Source of the DNA: Paenibacillus anaericanus
GTDB lineage: Bacteria; Bacillota; Bacilli; Paenibacillales; Paenibacillaceae
DNA: 64,000 bases
NCBI RefSeq assembly: GCF_003994475.1
Contig: NZ_RZNY01000014.1
Span: forward strand, 109,952-173,951
Direction: 5' to 3'
Shown here: piece by piece, positions 52,603 through 64,000 of the stretch
Position numbering within the stretch: the stretch's first letter is position 1
Layout of the letters: every line of letters begins with the position of its first letter
Translations under genes and position numbers: made by a program
The notes under the pieces: generated by a model
Database searches by the model: none
Told to the model about the DNA's origin: nothing
The model's input: only the letters and a program-made list of their open reading frames with translations

Positions 52603-53247
52603 ATGAAGAAATATGAAAAGTTACAACTGCTAAAGGATTCTGGTGTCATTGCTGTCGTACGTAGACCTCCATTTGACCAAGCAGTACTCATTACCGATGC
52701 ACTGGTTGCCGGTGGGGTCCAAGCATTGGAGATTACGGTTGATACAGACCGGGCTTTTGAGCTTATTACTTTGCTAAAAGATAGGTACAAAGATCGTGTA
52801 CTTGTTGGAGCGGGCACAGTTCTGAATGCGGAGGTTGCGATGACGGCGATAGAAGCCGGGGCTGATTTTATTTTTTCACCCATTTTGGATGAGGAAACAG
52901 TAAAAGTGACCATTAGATCTAACTGTATATCGATTCCAGGAGTTATGACTCCTACAGAGATTGTAACGGGTTATCAATATGGCGCAGATATGCTCAAGAT
53001 TTTCCCTGGATCTTCTCTGGGCGTTAACTATATTAAGGAACTGTCAGCACCTTTGGGACATATTCCAATGATGCCAACAGGTGGTGTTACATTGGAAAAT
53101 GTAGGGCAATTCATTAAAGCCGGAGCAGTAGCTGTTGGTCTTGGAGGATCGCTGATCGATAAGAAAGCGGTAGAGGAAGAGCAGTACGATGTAATAACAT
53201 CCCGGGCACAACAATTTATTAAAGAAATTCAAAAAGCAAGAGAATAG
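52603..53247 (+). CDS. KDPG/KDPGal aldolase
   Basis: 214 residues from ATG 52603 (AAGGAG 7 nt upstream). Class I aldolase of the Eda/DgoA family: catalytic Glu in ALEITVDT, Schiff-base Lys in [12 protein letters not shown], phosphate-binding [11 protein letters not shown]. Cleaves 2-keto-3-deoxy-6-phospho-galactonate (or gluconate) to pyruvate and glyceraldehyde 3-phosphate. Context favours the galactonate (De Ley-Doudoroff) route. Confidence 0.93.
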   Translation: MKKYEKLQLLKDSGVIAVVRRPPFDQAVLITDALVAGGVQALEITVDTDRAFELITLLKDRYKDRVLVGAGTVLNAEVAMTAIEAGADFIFSPILDEETVKVTIRSNCISIPGVMTPTEIVTGYQYGADMLKIFPGSSLGVNYIKELSAPLGHIPMMPTGGVTLENVGQFIKAGAVAVGLGGSLIDKKAVEEEQYDVITSRAQQFIKEIQKARE

Positions 53248-53260
53248 GGAGAGATCATTC

Positions 53261-54412
53261 GTGAAAATTGCAAAGTTTAGCACTTATATCGTACCACCGC
53301 GCTGGTTATTTCTAAAAATTGAGACGGATGAAGGAATTGTAGGTTGGGGAGAACCGGTAATTGAAGGCAAGGCCCACACGGTGAGAGCCGCGGTAGATGA
53401 ACTGATGGATTCGTTGATTGGTAAAGATCCTCTTTGTATTGAAGATCATTGGCAGGTCATGTACCGCAGTGGATTTTATCGTGGGGGTTCCATTTTAATG
53501 AGTGCTATTGCTGGAATTGATCAGGCTTTGTGGGATATAAAAGGGAAGTACTTCAATGCGCCAATCTATCAATTGCTGGGTGGGGCATGCCGGGATTCCA
53601 TGCGTGTGTATTCTTGGATTGGTGGAGATCGGCCGAGTGATGTTGGACAAGCTGCACTTGAGAAACAGCAGGCCGGTTTTACTGCAATCAAAATGAATGC
53701 TACGGAGGAAATGCAGTATATTGATAGCTATCACAAGGTGGACGAAGTTGTAGAACGTGTAGCGGCGATTCGCACTGCTACAGGTCCGGATTTTGGCATT
53801 GGGGTAGATTTTCATGGCCGTGTTCATAAGCCGATGGCCAAAGTGCTAGCAAAAGCACTGGAGCCTTATAGACTCATGTTTATTGAAGAGCCTGTGCTCC
53901 CGGAGAATAACGAAGCATTGCGAGATATCGCCAATCACACAAGCACCCCCATCGCAACTGGGGAGAGAATGTTCTCGCGATGGGACTTTAAATCTCTCTT
54001 GGAAGATGGATATGTTGATATCATTCAACCGGATTTATCACATGCAGGTGGCATTACTGAATGTAAGAAAATCTTTGCGATGGCTGAGGCTTATGACGTA
54101 GCCGTAGCACCTCACTGTCCATTGGGACCGATTGCGTTGGCAGCTTGTTTACAGGTTGATGCAACAGCACACAATGCGGTTATACAGGAGCAAAGCTTGG
54201 GGATTCATTATAATCAGGGTAATGATTTGTTGGATTATATCACCGATCCCGGTGTGTTCGCTTATGACGACGGATATGTAAAAATTCCGCAAGGTCCGGG
54301 ACTAGGAATTACGGTCAATGAGGAATATGTGATTAAAATGTCATTAGAAGCGCCACATCGCTGGAGGAACCCACTTTGGAGACATAAGGACGGATCTGTA
54401 GCCGAATGGTAA
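53261..54412 (+). CDS. dgoD: D-galactonate dehydratase
   Basis: 383 residues, matches E. coli DgoD in length and along its whole sequence: [29 protein letters not shown]…[19 protein letters not shown], metal ligands in VDFHGRV (Asp), FIEEPV (Glu) and ATGERMFSR (Glu), catalytic His in LAPHCPLG-type [14 protein letters not shown], and C-terminus [16 protein letters not shown]. Enolase superfamily (mandelate racemase group). GTG start 53261, GGGAGAG RBS. Dehydrates galactonate to 2-keto-3-deoxygalactonate, feeding the upstream kinase and aldolase. Confidence 0.95.
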   Translation: MKIAKFSTYIVPPRWLFLKIETDEGIVGWGEPVIEGKAHTVRAAVDELMDSLIGKDPLCIEDHWQVMYRSGFYRGGSILMSAIAGIDQALWDIKGKYFNAPIYQLLGGACRDSMRVYSWIGGDRPSDVGQAALEKQQAGFTAIKMNATEEMQYIDSYHKVDEVVERVAAIRTATGPDFGIGVDFHGRVHKPMAKVLAKALEPYRLMFIEEPVLPENNEALRDIANHTSTPIATGERMFSRWDFKSLLEDGYVDIIQPDLSHAGGITECKKIFAMAEAYDVAVAPHCPLGPIALAACLQVDATAHNAVIQEQSLGIHYNQGNDLLDYITDPGVFAYDDGYVKIPQGPGLGITVNEEYVIKMSLEAPHRWRNPLWRHKDGSVAEW

Positions 54413-54432
54413 GAAGAACTGATCAGGCCAAA

Positions 54433-54497
54433 TCAAACAAAATGACCCTGTAATCAAACAAGAGTCGGTTTGAAAGCCTTTTCATATCCGATACAAT
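54433..54497 (+). promoter_or_regulatory. lacZ promoter with YesN-type box and cre-like site
   Basis: Direct repeat TCAAACAA at 54433 and 54454 (21 bp apart). A 31-bp box, 54454-54484, is almost the same as 60632-60662. It contains TTGAAA as -35 (54470-54475), 16 bp to TACAAT (54492-54497), and a cre-like TGAAAGCCTTTTCA (54471-54484) overlapping the -35. Confidence 0.65.
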
Positions 54498-54505
54498 AGA
54501 GCTGA

Positions 54506-57547
<3,042 letters not shown>

Positions 57548-57558
57548 TAAGTACCTCT

Positions 57559-57598
57559 TAAATGGTGTCCCTAAAGTGAGCAATTCGGGGACACCATT
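57559..57598 (+). terminator. Terminator after lacZ
   Basis: 12-bp perfect stem (57559-57570 with 57587-57598) followed by A/T-rich sequence. Confidence 0.75.
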
Positions 57599-57681
57599 TA
57601 TTCAAATTTAATAGTTTTTTTGATATACTGTGTAGATTCAATAGATCAATTGCTAGAAGAATAACTAGAAGAGGTATTATG

Positions 57682-59391
57682 ATGAGCAACTTAGATAGAA
57701 TGAGATCCCGTATCAGAAAAGCAGGAAGTGTCAGAACAAAGCTAACGCTAATTATTTTTATAGTTGCTATTTTGCCAGTATGTACACTTGGATTTTTTTC
57801 ATATCATCGATCTTCCAAGGTTGTAAATGAACAGTTTGGTAGTTATGGTATGTATGCCGTTGATCAACTTAAGCTGCATGTTGATAGCAATCTAAGGCAG
57901 ATGGATCAAATTACTGGTAATATCCTATCCTATCTCATTGCCTCATCCATATTAGTTGAAGATAAAGCTCCTTCTACCTTTGAACAATTTGTTGAGGAAC
58001 GGGATTTTCAAAACTATATTTCCTCACTGGAAAATTCAAATATATTTAATATTGCAGTGATTACTCCTTCAGAAAGGGTAATCGGGAAGAATCTAATTAA
58101 TGAGGAGAGCCTTACTAACTCCCAGTTCTGGTCTATTGAATCTCTTAATAATGACAGGCATGTGATGATTCATATTCCTGATTATTATTCAGTGCCTAGT
58201 AACGACTACATGATTAGTTTACTGGTTCCTTTAAAGAATTCGTTTGGATTACCAATGGGTAGTAAATTACTGATTGATATGAAAGCGGATACAATTCTTA
58301 GCTTAATTAAATCATTCGAAAGAGATACCAAATCCCACTTGCAAATTAAAGATGCATCTGGACACTCTTTGTTGCCAACATCTTCGGATTATACGAGTCA
58401 ACACAATGATATTGTATGGTCACGTTCTCTGGATACGGAGGATTGGGTCGTGGAAGCAAGAGTTCCCTATGCAACGTTTTATGAATCATCTACCGTTATT
58501 TTGAAGTATTCTGTTTTTATTTCCGGTTTAGCAGTGTTTCTAGGCGTGATTATGGCAAGCTTTTTTTCAATTCGTTTTACGATGCCAATTAAGAAATTAG
58601 CGCATTCCATGCGCAGGTTTGGTGAAGGCGATCTGCTTATACGTACCCCTGTGATGTCATCGGATGAGCTTGGGTTTCTAAGTGAAGCCTTCAACAAGAT
58701 GACAGAACAAATCGTGGAGCTTGTTAACGAAATTAGCCAAACCGAGAAGCTTAAAAGTGATGCTGAGTTGAAGATATTACATTATCAAATTAATCCACAC
58801 CTTTTATTTAATACGTTAAATTCAATTCAATGGAAAGCGAAGCTGGCCTATCAACCCGAAATTCAAAAGATGCTCCAGCATCTCATTGTCGTTCTGGATG
58901 GAAGCTTTAATTTCAAACAAACACTGCTCCCCTTGACGAAGGAAATTGAAATAGCACGCCATTTTATTGAGATTCAGCGTTTTCGTTATGACGATGTATT
59001 TACCTTTAACCTTGAGGTACAACCTGGCCTTGAACATTGCCTGATTCCGCGAATGGTGTTTCAGCCTTTGCTCGAAAACATTTTTTTTCATGGATTTCGA
59101 GATGGTCATGGGAACATCGATATGAAAATATTCGAGGAAAAAAATAAATTATATATGGTACTTGAAGACGATGGAATGGGTGTCAAAACAGAGCATATGA
59201 AGTTTATTGGCTCAGGACAGAAGGTACCGAACAAGCAAGGTGGATTAGGTTTGCGGAATGTGGATGAGCGATTTAAACTGCACTATGGTGATGTCTACGG
59301 ATTATCAATAGAATCAGACAGAAATAAAGGAACGAAGGTGACTTTAACATGGCCAAAAACAGTAGAGATCCATTCCCAATCAAAGTTCTAA
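57682..59391 (+). CDS. YesM-family sensor histidine kinase
   Basis: 569 residues (ATG 57682; an ATG at 57679 is equally open). Two transmembrane helices (about 20-42 and 273-297) enclose a large extracellular Cache-like sensor; HAMP, then the His_kinase domain LKILHYQINPHLLFNTLNSIQW with phospho-acceptor His, and HATPase (PLLENIFFHGF, EDDGMGV, GLGLRNV). Senses extracellular sugar, often via the adjacent ABC binding protein. Its 3' end overlaps the regulator gene by 43 nt. Confidence 0.94.
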   Translation: MSNLDRMRSRIRKAGSVRTKLTLIIFIVAILPVCTLGFFSYHRSSKVVNEQFGSYGMYAVDQLKLHVDSNLRQMDQITGNILSYLIASSILVEDKAPSTFEQFVEERDFQNYISSLENSNIFNIAVITPSERVIGKNLINEESLTNSQFWSIESLNNDRHVMIHIPDYYSVPSNDYMISLLVPLKNSFGLPMGSKLLIDMKADTILSLIKSFERDTKSHLQIKDASGHSLLPTSSDYTSQHNDIVWSRSLDTEDWVVEARVPYATFYESSTVILKYSVFISGLAVFLGVIMASFFSIRFTMPIKKLAHSMRRFGEGDLLIRTPVMSSDELGFLSEAFNKMTEQIVELVNEISQTEKLKSDAELKILHYQINPHLLFNTLNSIQWKAKLAYQPEIQKMLQHLIVVLDGSFNFKQTLLPLTKEIEIARHFIEIQRFRYDDVFTFNLEVQPGLEHCLIPRMVFQPLLENIFFHGFRDGHGNIDMKIFEEKNKLYMVLEDDGMGVKTEHMKFIGSGQKVPNKQGGLGLRNVDERFKLHYGDVYGLSIESDRNKGTKVTLTWPKTVEIHSQSKF

Positions 59392-60551
59392 TTGTTGATG
59401 ATGAGCAGCTGGTGAGAAAAGGGCTTCGGATGACCATTAATTGGGAAGAACATCAGATGGTTGTAGTGGATGATGCAGCCAACGGAAGTATAGGGTGGCA
59501 AAAATTTTTGGAGCATCAGCCTCAATTAGTTATTACAGACATTGTCATGCCAGAAATGACGGGTATTGAACTCGCACAAAAAATAAGAAAAGAAGCCCCG
59601 GAGACGGCGATACTATTCCTGAGCTGCCACAGGGACTTTGACTATGCCCAGCATGGAATCCAATTGGGTGTACATGATTATATCGTCAAGACAGATATGG
59701 ATGACGATCATATAAATGACTCATTAAATCGTGTTTACTTACAATTCGAGGAACAACTTACGAAGCAACAAACTGCAGTGGACTTGGTGAAAGAGCATCG
59801 GGATCAGACTAGAGAGGCAGTGGAAGCTTGGCTTAGTAAGCATAGTTATGAAGCTAGAGAGTATTTATTGGAACGTGTTCGGACAAAGTGGAACTGGATG
59901 CAATCCTATTCTTGTTTAATTCACATGTATATTCCTCGTGACAGTACTAACAGCAGGGGTATCAATCTTAATCAATGGAAGGATATGTCAATAACTAACC
60001 CTAATCAATTAATGCTACTTGAACTAGACGAATATTCCGCATTTATTGCATGTACACCAGCGCTTCAAGATCTTGTAAGATCCAAGCTTGTAGATATGAA
60101 ATTAATGAACACTATATTAGAGTGGCGTCAAAGCAAACCTATTGTCAGTGCTGAAGACTGGATGGATTCCTTAAGCAGGTTATATCGCATGAGGCTTGTA
60201 GAATGTAATACCAACTTGTTAAGCCTGACGCATAAAGAGGATATTATACTAGCCATTGATTTCATTGATGAGCATCTCGATACTGATATCAGGGCAGCAG
60301 ATGTGGCTGCAAACATTGGAGTGAGTCGAAGTTACTTTAGCACGATCTTCAAGGAGGCAACGGGATATAGCATCATTTCCTTTATATCTGACCGCAAGCT
60401 ACAGAGGGCTAAGGAGTTACTAAGTGTTACTACAATTCGTATAGAGGAAGTTGCCGAGAAGATAGGCATTCAAGATGTGAAATATTTCTCGAAATGGTTC
60501 AAGAAACATGTGGAGATTACACCCGGTCAATATCGTCTTCAAACAAAATGA
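59349..60551 (+). CDS. YesN-family response regulator, AraC-type DNA binding
   Basis: 400 residues. REC domain (KVLIVDDEQLVRKGLR…Asp in LVITDIVMPEMTG, Lys in YIVKTDMD), a central linker, and two C-terminal AraC HTHs (DIRAADVAANIGVSRSYFSTIFKEATGYS…IRIEEVAEKIGIQDVKYFSKWFKKHV). Expected to activate the lacZ and transporter promoters through the shared 31-bp box. Start inside the kinase gene, so translationally coupled. The stop region contains 17 nt also found upstream of lacZ (54433-54449). Confidence 0.94.
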   Translation: MAKNSRDPFPIKVLIVDDEQLVRKGLRMTINWEEHQMVVVDDAANGSIGWQKFLEHQPQLVITDIVMPEMTGIELAQKIRKEAPETAILFLSCHRDFDYAQHGIQLGVHDYIVKTDMDDDHINDSLNRVYLQFEEQLTKQQTAVDLVKEHRDQTREAVEAWLSKHSYEAREYLLERVRTKWNWMQSYSCLIHMYIPRDSTNSRGINLNQWKDMSITNPNQLMLLELDEYSAFIACTPALQDLVRSKLVDMKLMNTILEWRQSKPIVSAEDWMDSLSRLYRMRLVECNTNLLSLTHKEDIILAIDFIDEHLDTDIRAADVAANIGVSRSYFSTIFKEATGYSIISFISDRKLQRAKELLSVTTIRIEEVAEKIGIQDVKYFSKWFKKHVEITPGQYRLQTK

Positions 60552-60578
60552 CCCTTTCTCTGAACAAATGTACAACTG

Positions 60579-60608
60579 TGCCTAGGTAGCCTGGGCATTT
60601 TTTTTATT
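60579..60608 (+). terminator. Terminator after YesN-like gene
   Basis: 8-bp stem (60579-60586 with 60590-60597, one G-U), loop TAG, then T8. Confidence 0.85.
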
Positions 60609-60631
60609 TATTGGAAAAGATCACACTTTAA

Positions 60632-60675
60632 TCAAACAACAGACCGTTTGAAAGCCCTTTCAAAAGTTTTATCAT
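60632..60675 (+). promoter_or_regulatory. Transporter promoter with shared 31-bp box and cre-like site
   Basis: Box 60632-60662 is nearly the same as 54454-54484: TCAAAC-N8-GTTTGA followed by TGAAAGCCCTTTCA (60649-60662, close to the CcpA cre consensus). TTGAAA (60648-60653), 16 bp, TATCAT (60670-60675) gives the same promoter geometry as lacZ. Confidence 0.7.
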
Positions 60676-60720
60676 AATGAATGTAAGCTACAATTTATTA
60701 ATTACAGGGGGTTGAAGTTC

Positions 60721-62043
60721 GTGAAAAGAAAAAGCTTGTTATATGTACTCATTACTTGTCTGATGGTTTCTTTACTGGCTACTGCTTGCTCTTCAGATAA
60801 CAAGCAGAATGCATCCACTGCACCAGCTAATGGTGACGAGAAGGTTAAATTAGTGGTCTGGATTTGGGAAACCGCAAAAGACGGACTCGATTTGAATATG
60901 GAAGCTTTCAATGCTAAATATCCAAACATCGAAGTAGAATTTCAGACTATGAAGTCCACAGATCTGTATTCGAAATATCTAATTACTTCAAATACGGGGG
61001 ATACGGTACCGGATATTATCACTGTAGAATCTACAAATCTATCCCAGATCGTAAAAATTGATTCTTTACTTGATATTACCTCTCGTGTAGAACCATACAA
61101 GGACAAGATGAGTGCTTATAAATGGGAAGATGCAACCAAGGATGACAAAGTCTATGCAATGCCTTGGGATAGTGGTCCGGTAGTCATGTTCTACCGCAAC
61201 GATCTATTCGCACAAGCAGGTCTACCAACAGATCCAGATGAAGTTGCTCAAAAGATTCAGACCTGGGACGACTATTACGAGGCGGCCAAACTAATTAAAG
61301 AAAAAACGGGAGCTATGATGTACGGGGATTCCAAAACGAACTCTAGCAACCGAATGTTTGAATCGATGATGTGGCAACGTGGTTTATGGTACTTCGATGA
61401 TGAAGGAAATGTTGCTATAGATTCACCGGAGATTAAGGAAAGTGCAGATTTCCTGATTAAAATGCAAAATGAAGGACTTGTATTCGATGCACGAGCTAAT
61501 TCTGATCAATGGGGGAACGGCATTCGGGATGGGAAAATTGCCACCGTTGTCGGCGGTTCATGGCATGATGCGATTATCGAAAATCAGTATTCTCCAGCAG
61601 ATAAAGGCAAATGGTCAGTAGCAATGATGCCAAAATGGTCCAAAGATGATAAATATACTGGTGCGAATCAAGGTGGAGCAAATCTAGCGATTAACAAAAA
61701 ATCCAAACATCCTGAAGAGGCATGGAATTTTATCGAATTTATGCTCGGCAGTGAGGATTCTCAAGTGAAAATGATGGCGGAAGCCGGACTATTTCCTGCA
61801 ATGCTAGTTAATAATGATGCCTCGTTGGATGAAAAGTCAGCTTACTTCAATGATCAGGCTATCCGCAAAGTATACTCACAGTCACTGGCGAACACTTATC
61901 CGTTGGCGTATACTTCCGACTTTCCTATGGCAAACAAACTCATGACGGATGTATGGGCAAAAGTATTCTTGAATCATGTGAGCTCAGAGAAAGCATTACA
62001 AGAAATGGCTGACGAACTACGCAGCAAAACAAAGAGAAACTAA
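60721..62043 (+). CDS. Sugar ABC transporter substrate-binding lipoprotein
   Basis: 440 residues from GTG 60721 (AGGGGG 9 nt upstream; the TTG at 60712 abuts it). Lipobox LATAC (Cys23). Extracellular solute-binding family 1 (MalE-like): VVWIWETAKDGLDLNMEAFNAKYPNIEVEFQ…WDSGPVVMFYRNDLFAQAGL…NLAINKKSKHPEEAWNFIEFM. Captures an oligosaccharide, by context a beta-galactoside, and delivers it to the two permeases. No ATPase gene is present; such carbohydrate systems usually share a distant MsmX-type ATPase. Confidence 0.94.
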   Translation: MKRKSLLYVLITCLMVSLLATACSSDNKQNASTAPANGDEKVKLVVWIWETAKDGLDLNMEAFNAKYPNIEVEFQTMKSTDLYSKYLITSNTGDTVPDIITVESTNLSQIVKIDSLLDITSRVEPYKDKMSAYKWEDATKDDKVYAMPWDSGPVVMFYRNDLFAQAGLPTDPDEVAQKIQTWDDYYEAAKLIKEKTGAMMYGDSKTNSSNRMFESMMWQRGLWYFDDEGNVAIDSPEIKESADFLIKMQNEGLVFDARANSDQWGNGIRDGKIATVVGGSWHDAIIENQYSPADKGKWSVAMMPKWSKDDKYTGANQGGANLAINKKSKHPEEAWNFIEFMLGSEDSQVKMMAEAGLFPAMLVNNDASLDEKSAYFNDQAIRKVYSQSLANTYPLAYTSDFPMANKLMTDVWAKVFLNHVSSEKALQEMADELRSKTKRN

Positions 62044-62076
62044 AAAATTTATCCTGATAGGAATGGAGGGAACGAT

Positions 62077-62961
62077 ATGAAAACACCCAAATGGAACAAG
62101 CAAATGTTGTTTGCTCCCTATCTTTACATATCACCCTATTTCATTTTGTTCTTTGTCTTCTCGTTATATCCCATTTTGTATTCATTTTATATCAGCCTTA
62201 CGGATTGGAATGGATCTGGGGAGAAAGTAATAATTGGTTTTGATAACTATATTCAGTTGTTCGGAGATAAAACCTTCTGGTTATCCCTATGGAACAGTTC
62301 ATTGATCTTCCTGATGTATGTGCCGCTTATGTTGTTTCTGGGTCTTATATTTGCTTCCATACTCAATTCCAATTGGATGGTAGGTAAAGGATTCTTTAGA
62401 ATGGCACTGTTTGTGCCCAACTTCGTATCTGTTGTGGCCGTATCCTTCGTGTTCATCTTACTCTTGAATACGCAGGATGGTCTGGTTAACAGTATTCTCA
62501 GAAATATTGGTCTGATTGATAGTCCGATACCTTGGCTCGAATCGCCATGGTGGGCACGTATTTCCGTAGCCATGATGGTGTTGTATCGCTGGCTTGGGTA
62601 CAATATGCTTCTGTTGTTGACAGGCTTGCAGAACATTTCGAAGGATTTGTACGAAGCCGCTTATGTGGATGGAGCAACAAAATTAAAAAGCTTCTTCTAC
62701 ATTACAATTCCGTTGGTCAAAAAAATGTTGTTGTTCTGTACAGTGCTCTCGACAATTGGAACATTCTCGCTCTTTACAGAGCCCTTTATTCTTACACAGG
62801 GTGGACCGCTAAATTCTACGATGACCCCGGTATTGATGTTGTATATTGAAAGCTTCCAAAACTTTAATTTCGGTTACGCATCTTCCATCGCCGTCTGCTT
62901 CTTTATTTTGATGATGGCAATCTCATTGTTGCAAATGCGTATATTTGACGATAAAGAGTAG
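62077..62961 (+). CDS. Sugar ABC transporter permease (MalF/UgpA-like)
   Basis: 294 residues, six transmembrane helices. Typical CUT1 start (FAPYLYISPYFILFFVFSLYPILYSFYISLTDWNG) and the EAA loop YEAAYVDGATKLKSFFYITIPLVKK for ATPase contact. GGAGGG RBS. 14 nt before the second permease. Confidence 0.95.
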   Translation: MKTPKWNKQMLFAPYLYISPYFILFFVFSLYPILYSFYISLTDWNGSGEKVIIGFDNYIQLFGDKTFWLSLWNSSLIFLMYVPLMLFLGLIFASILNSNWMVGKGFFRMALFVPNFVSVVAVSFVFILLLNTQDGLVNSILRNIGLIDSPIPWLESPWWARISVAMMVLYRWLGYNMLLLLTGLQNISKDLYEAAYVDGATKLKSFFYITIPLVKKMLLFCTVLSTIGTFSLFTEPFILTQGGPLNSTMTPVLMLYIESFQNFNFGYASSIAVCFFILMMAISLLQMRIFDDKE

Positions 62962-62975
62962 GGCGGGAGGATATT

Positions 62976-63839
62976 ATGGAAAAAACACTTAAAATACAAG
63001 CTATTGACACTTCTAGCAGCAAGAGCATATGGTCCTCATCTTTAGCCTTTATATTGATGGCTTTGGCTTCACTACTTACAATGTTTCCTTTATTCTGGTT
63101 GTTCAGTTCCTCATTAAAGGACATTAGTGAGATATTTGTAAATCCGCCAATCTGGGTTCCATCAACCCTGCATTGGGAGAACTTTAGAGAATTATTTGTC
63201 GAACGAAAATTTGGTATCATTACGTGGAACAGTTTCTTGTTAGCTTCTACCTCCACGCTTATTGCTTTAATATTCTGTGGGTTGGCTGGATTTGCATTTG
63301 CCAAATACCAATTTAAAGGGAAAAACTTTTTATTTGTATTAGTGCTAGCCTCACTTATGATCCCACATGAAGCTACAATGGTTCCCCTGTTCTCTATCTA
63401 TAAAAACTTGAATTTGATCGATAACATTTGGGGCGTTATTTTGCCGGATTTGGCCAACGCTTTTGGTATATTTTTTATGCGGCAATATTGTATGTCACTC
63501 CCTGATGAGATGATGGAGGCTGCGCGTATTGATGGTTGCACCGAATTTAAGCTATTCCGTCGCATCGTACTCCCTAATCTAAGATCAGGATTTGCTGGAC
63601 TTGGAATTATTCTATTCGTTAAACAGTGGAATAACTTCCTATGGCCATCAGTGATCTTGAGATCTCAGGAGAACATGACGTTATCCGTTGCGCTCAAAGC
63701 GCTTGAGGATAGCAATAATACGCCGTACCACCTTATCATGGCAGGCTCTGTTATCAGTGTTGTTCCACTTCTAATCATTGTGTTGATCTTTCAAAAGCAG
63801 TTAATTGCGGGGATGATTGAAGGCGCTGTAAAAGGCTGA
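62976..63839 (+). CDS. Sugar ABC transporter permease (MalG/UgpE-like)
   Basis: 287 residues, six helices. CUT1 features: TMFPLFWLFSSSLKDISEIF, GFAFAKYQFKGKNFLF, and EAA loop MMEAARIDGCTEFKLFRRIVLPNLRSG. Partner of the preceding permease. Followed by a strong terminator, so the transporter operon ends here without an ATPase gene. Confidence 0.95.
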   Translation: MEKTLKIQAIDTSSSKSIWSSSLAFILMALASLLTMFPLFWLFSSSLKDISEIFVNPPIWVPSTLHWENFRELFVERKFGIITWNSFLLASTSTLIALIFCGLAGFAFAKYQFKGKNFLFVLVLASLMIPHEATMVPLFSIYKNLNLIDNIWGVILPDLANAFGIFFMRQYCMSLPDEMMEAARIDGCTEFKLFRRIVLPNLRSGFAGLGIILFVKQWNNFLWPSVILRSQENMTLSVALKALEDSNNTPYHLIMAGSVISVVPLLIIVLIFQKQLIAGMIEGAVKG

Positions 63840-63864
63840 TGATCCTAAGCATACAAACCAGACT

Positions 63865-63899
63865 AGCCCTCATCTTGATTACAAGATGGGGGCTTTTTA
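63865..63899 (+). terminator. Terminator of transporter operon
   Basis: 13-bp stem (63865-63877 with 63882-63894, one G-U), loop ATTA, then TTTTAA. The last 100 bases hold nothing else recognisable. Confidence 0.9.
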
Positions 63900-64000
63900 A
63901 TTTTAGGCTATGTTAAATTCTAATGTTGATTTATGACCATAAGAAAACCGCCTTTGTGATGAAGTGACCCCCTAAAGTTAGACAGGTTATTTTATTAGGC

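Noticed and set aside
60721..63839. Complete ABC importer
   Set aside because: No ATPase gene is present; annotated as binding protein plus two permeases relying on an ATPase elsewhere.

Overview
The window looks like chromosome from a Paenibacillus-like, low-to-medium-GC Firmicute. Evidence: many TTG and GTG starts behind strong AGGAGG-type ribosome binding sites, two S-layer-homology (SLH) surface proteins, a YesM/YesN two-component pair beside a sugar ABC transporter, AzlCD, TelA, a BlaI/BlaR1-type pair and CcpA-like sites. No rRNA, tRNA, CRISPR array or intact insertion sequence was seen.

Layout. 1-8 kb: end of one SLH protein, two small XRE-regulator loci, an esterase-like hydrolase and a 1243-residue SLH surface protein. 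8-18 kb: MFS/LysR divergent pair, a quinone-reductase-like gene with a divergent HxlR regulator, an ECF sigma factor with a DUF4179 partner and a recognisable autoregulatory promoter, azlCD, and a two-component system. 18-24 kb: a type I restriction (HsdR-like) relic, a MerR locus, a BlaI/M56 peptidase pair with three operators (the peptidase gene is cut by an in-frame amber codon), and a lipoprotein gene split by a frameshift. 23.5-27.4 kb: a minus-strand module of TelA, a VWA protein and a membrane protein.

27.4-36.2 kb is an AT-rich accessory island. Its centre (28950-34007) is a compact four-gene operon: a double-GHKL ATPase of MORC/paraMORC type whose C-terminal half resembles a histidine kinase, a stand-alone receiver-like protein, an HNH endonuclease and an N6-adenine DNA methyltransferase. 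It reads as a restriction-modification or anti-phage system apparently wired to a phosphorelay, and is the best candidate for a little-described system here. It is flanked by two ruined copies of the same alpha/beta hydrolase gene. One copy carries a 196-bp internal inversion; the other keeps the ancestral order. Possible serine-recombinase tails also lie nearby.

36-46 kb: MazG-like, OsmC, GNAT and YitT genes, a relic-rich gap, a MerR/GyrI-like regulator whose apparent start codon is ATC, a DUF6273 protein, and a MarR-controlled ABC exporter plus MFS pump with two copies of one operator. 46.7-50.5 kb: a two-component system followed by CcdA and a TlpA-like thioredoxin. 50.7-63.9 kb: a galactoside-use region with a GntR regulator, PfkB sugar kinase, KDPG/KDPGal-type aldolase, galactonate dehydratase, GH2 beta-galactosidase, YesM/YesN-type sensor and regulator, and a sugar ABC transporter. 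lacZ and the transporter share a 31-bp promoter box, which suggests joint control by the YesN-like regulator and carbon catabolite repression.
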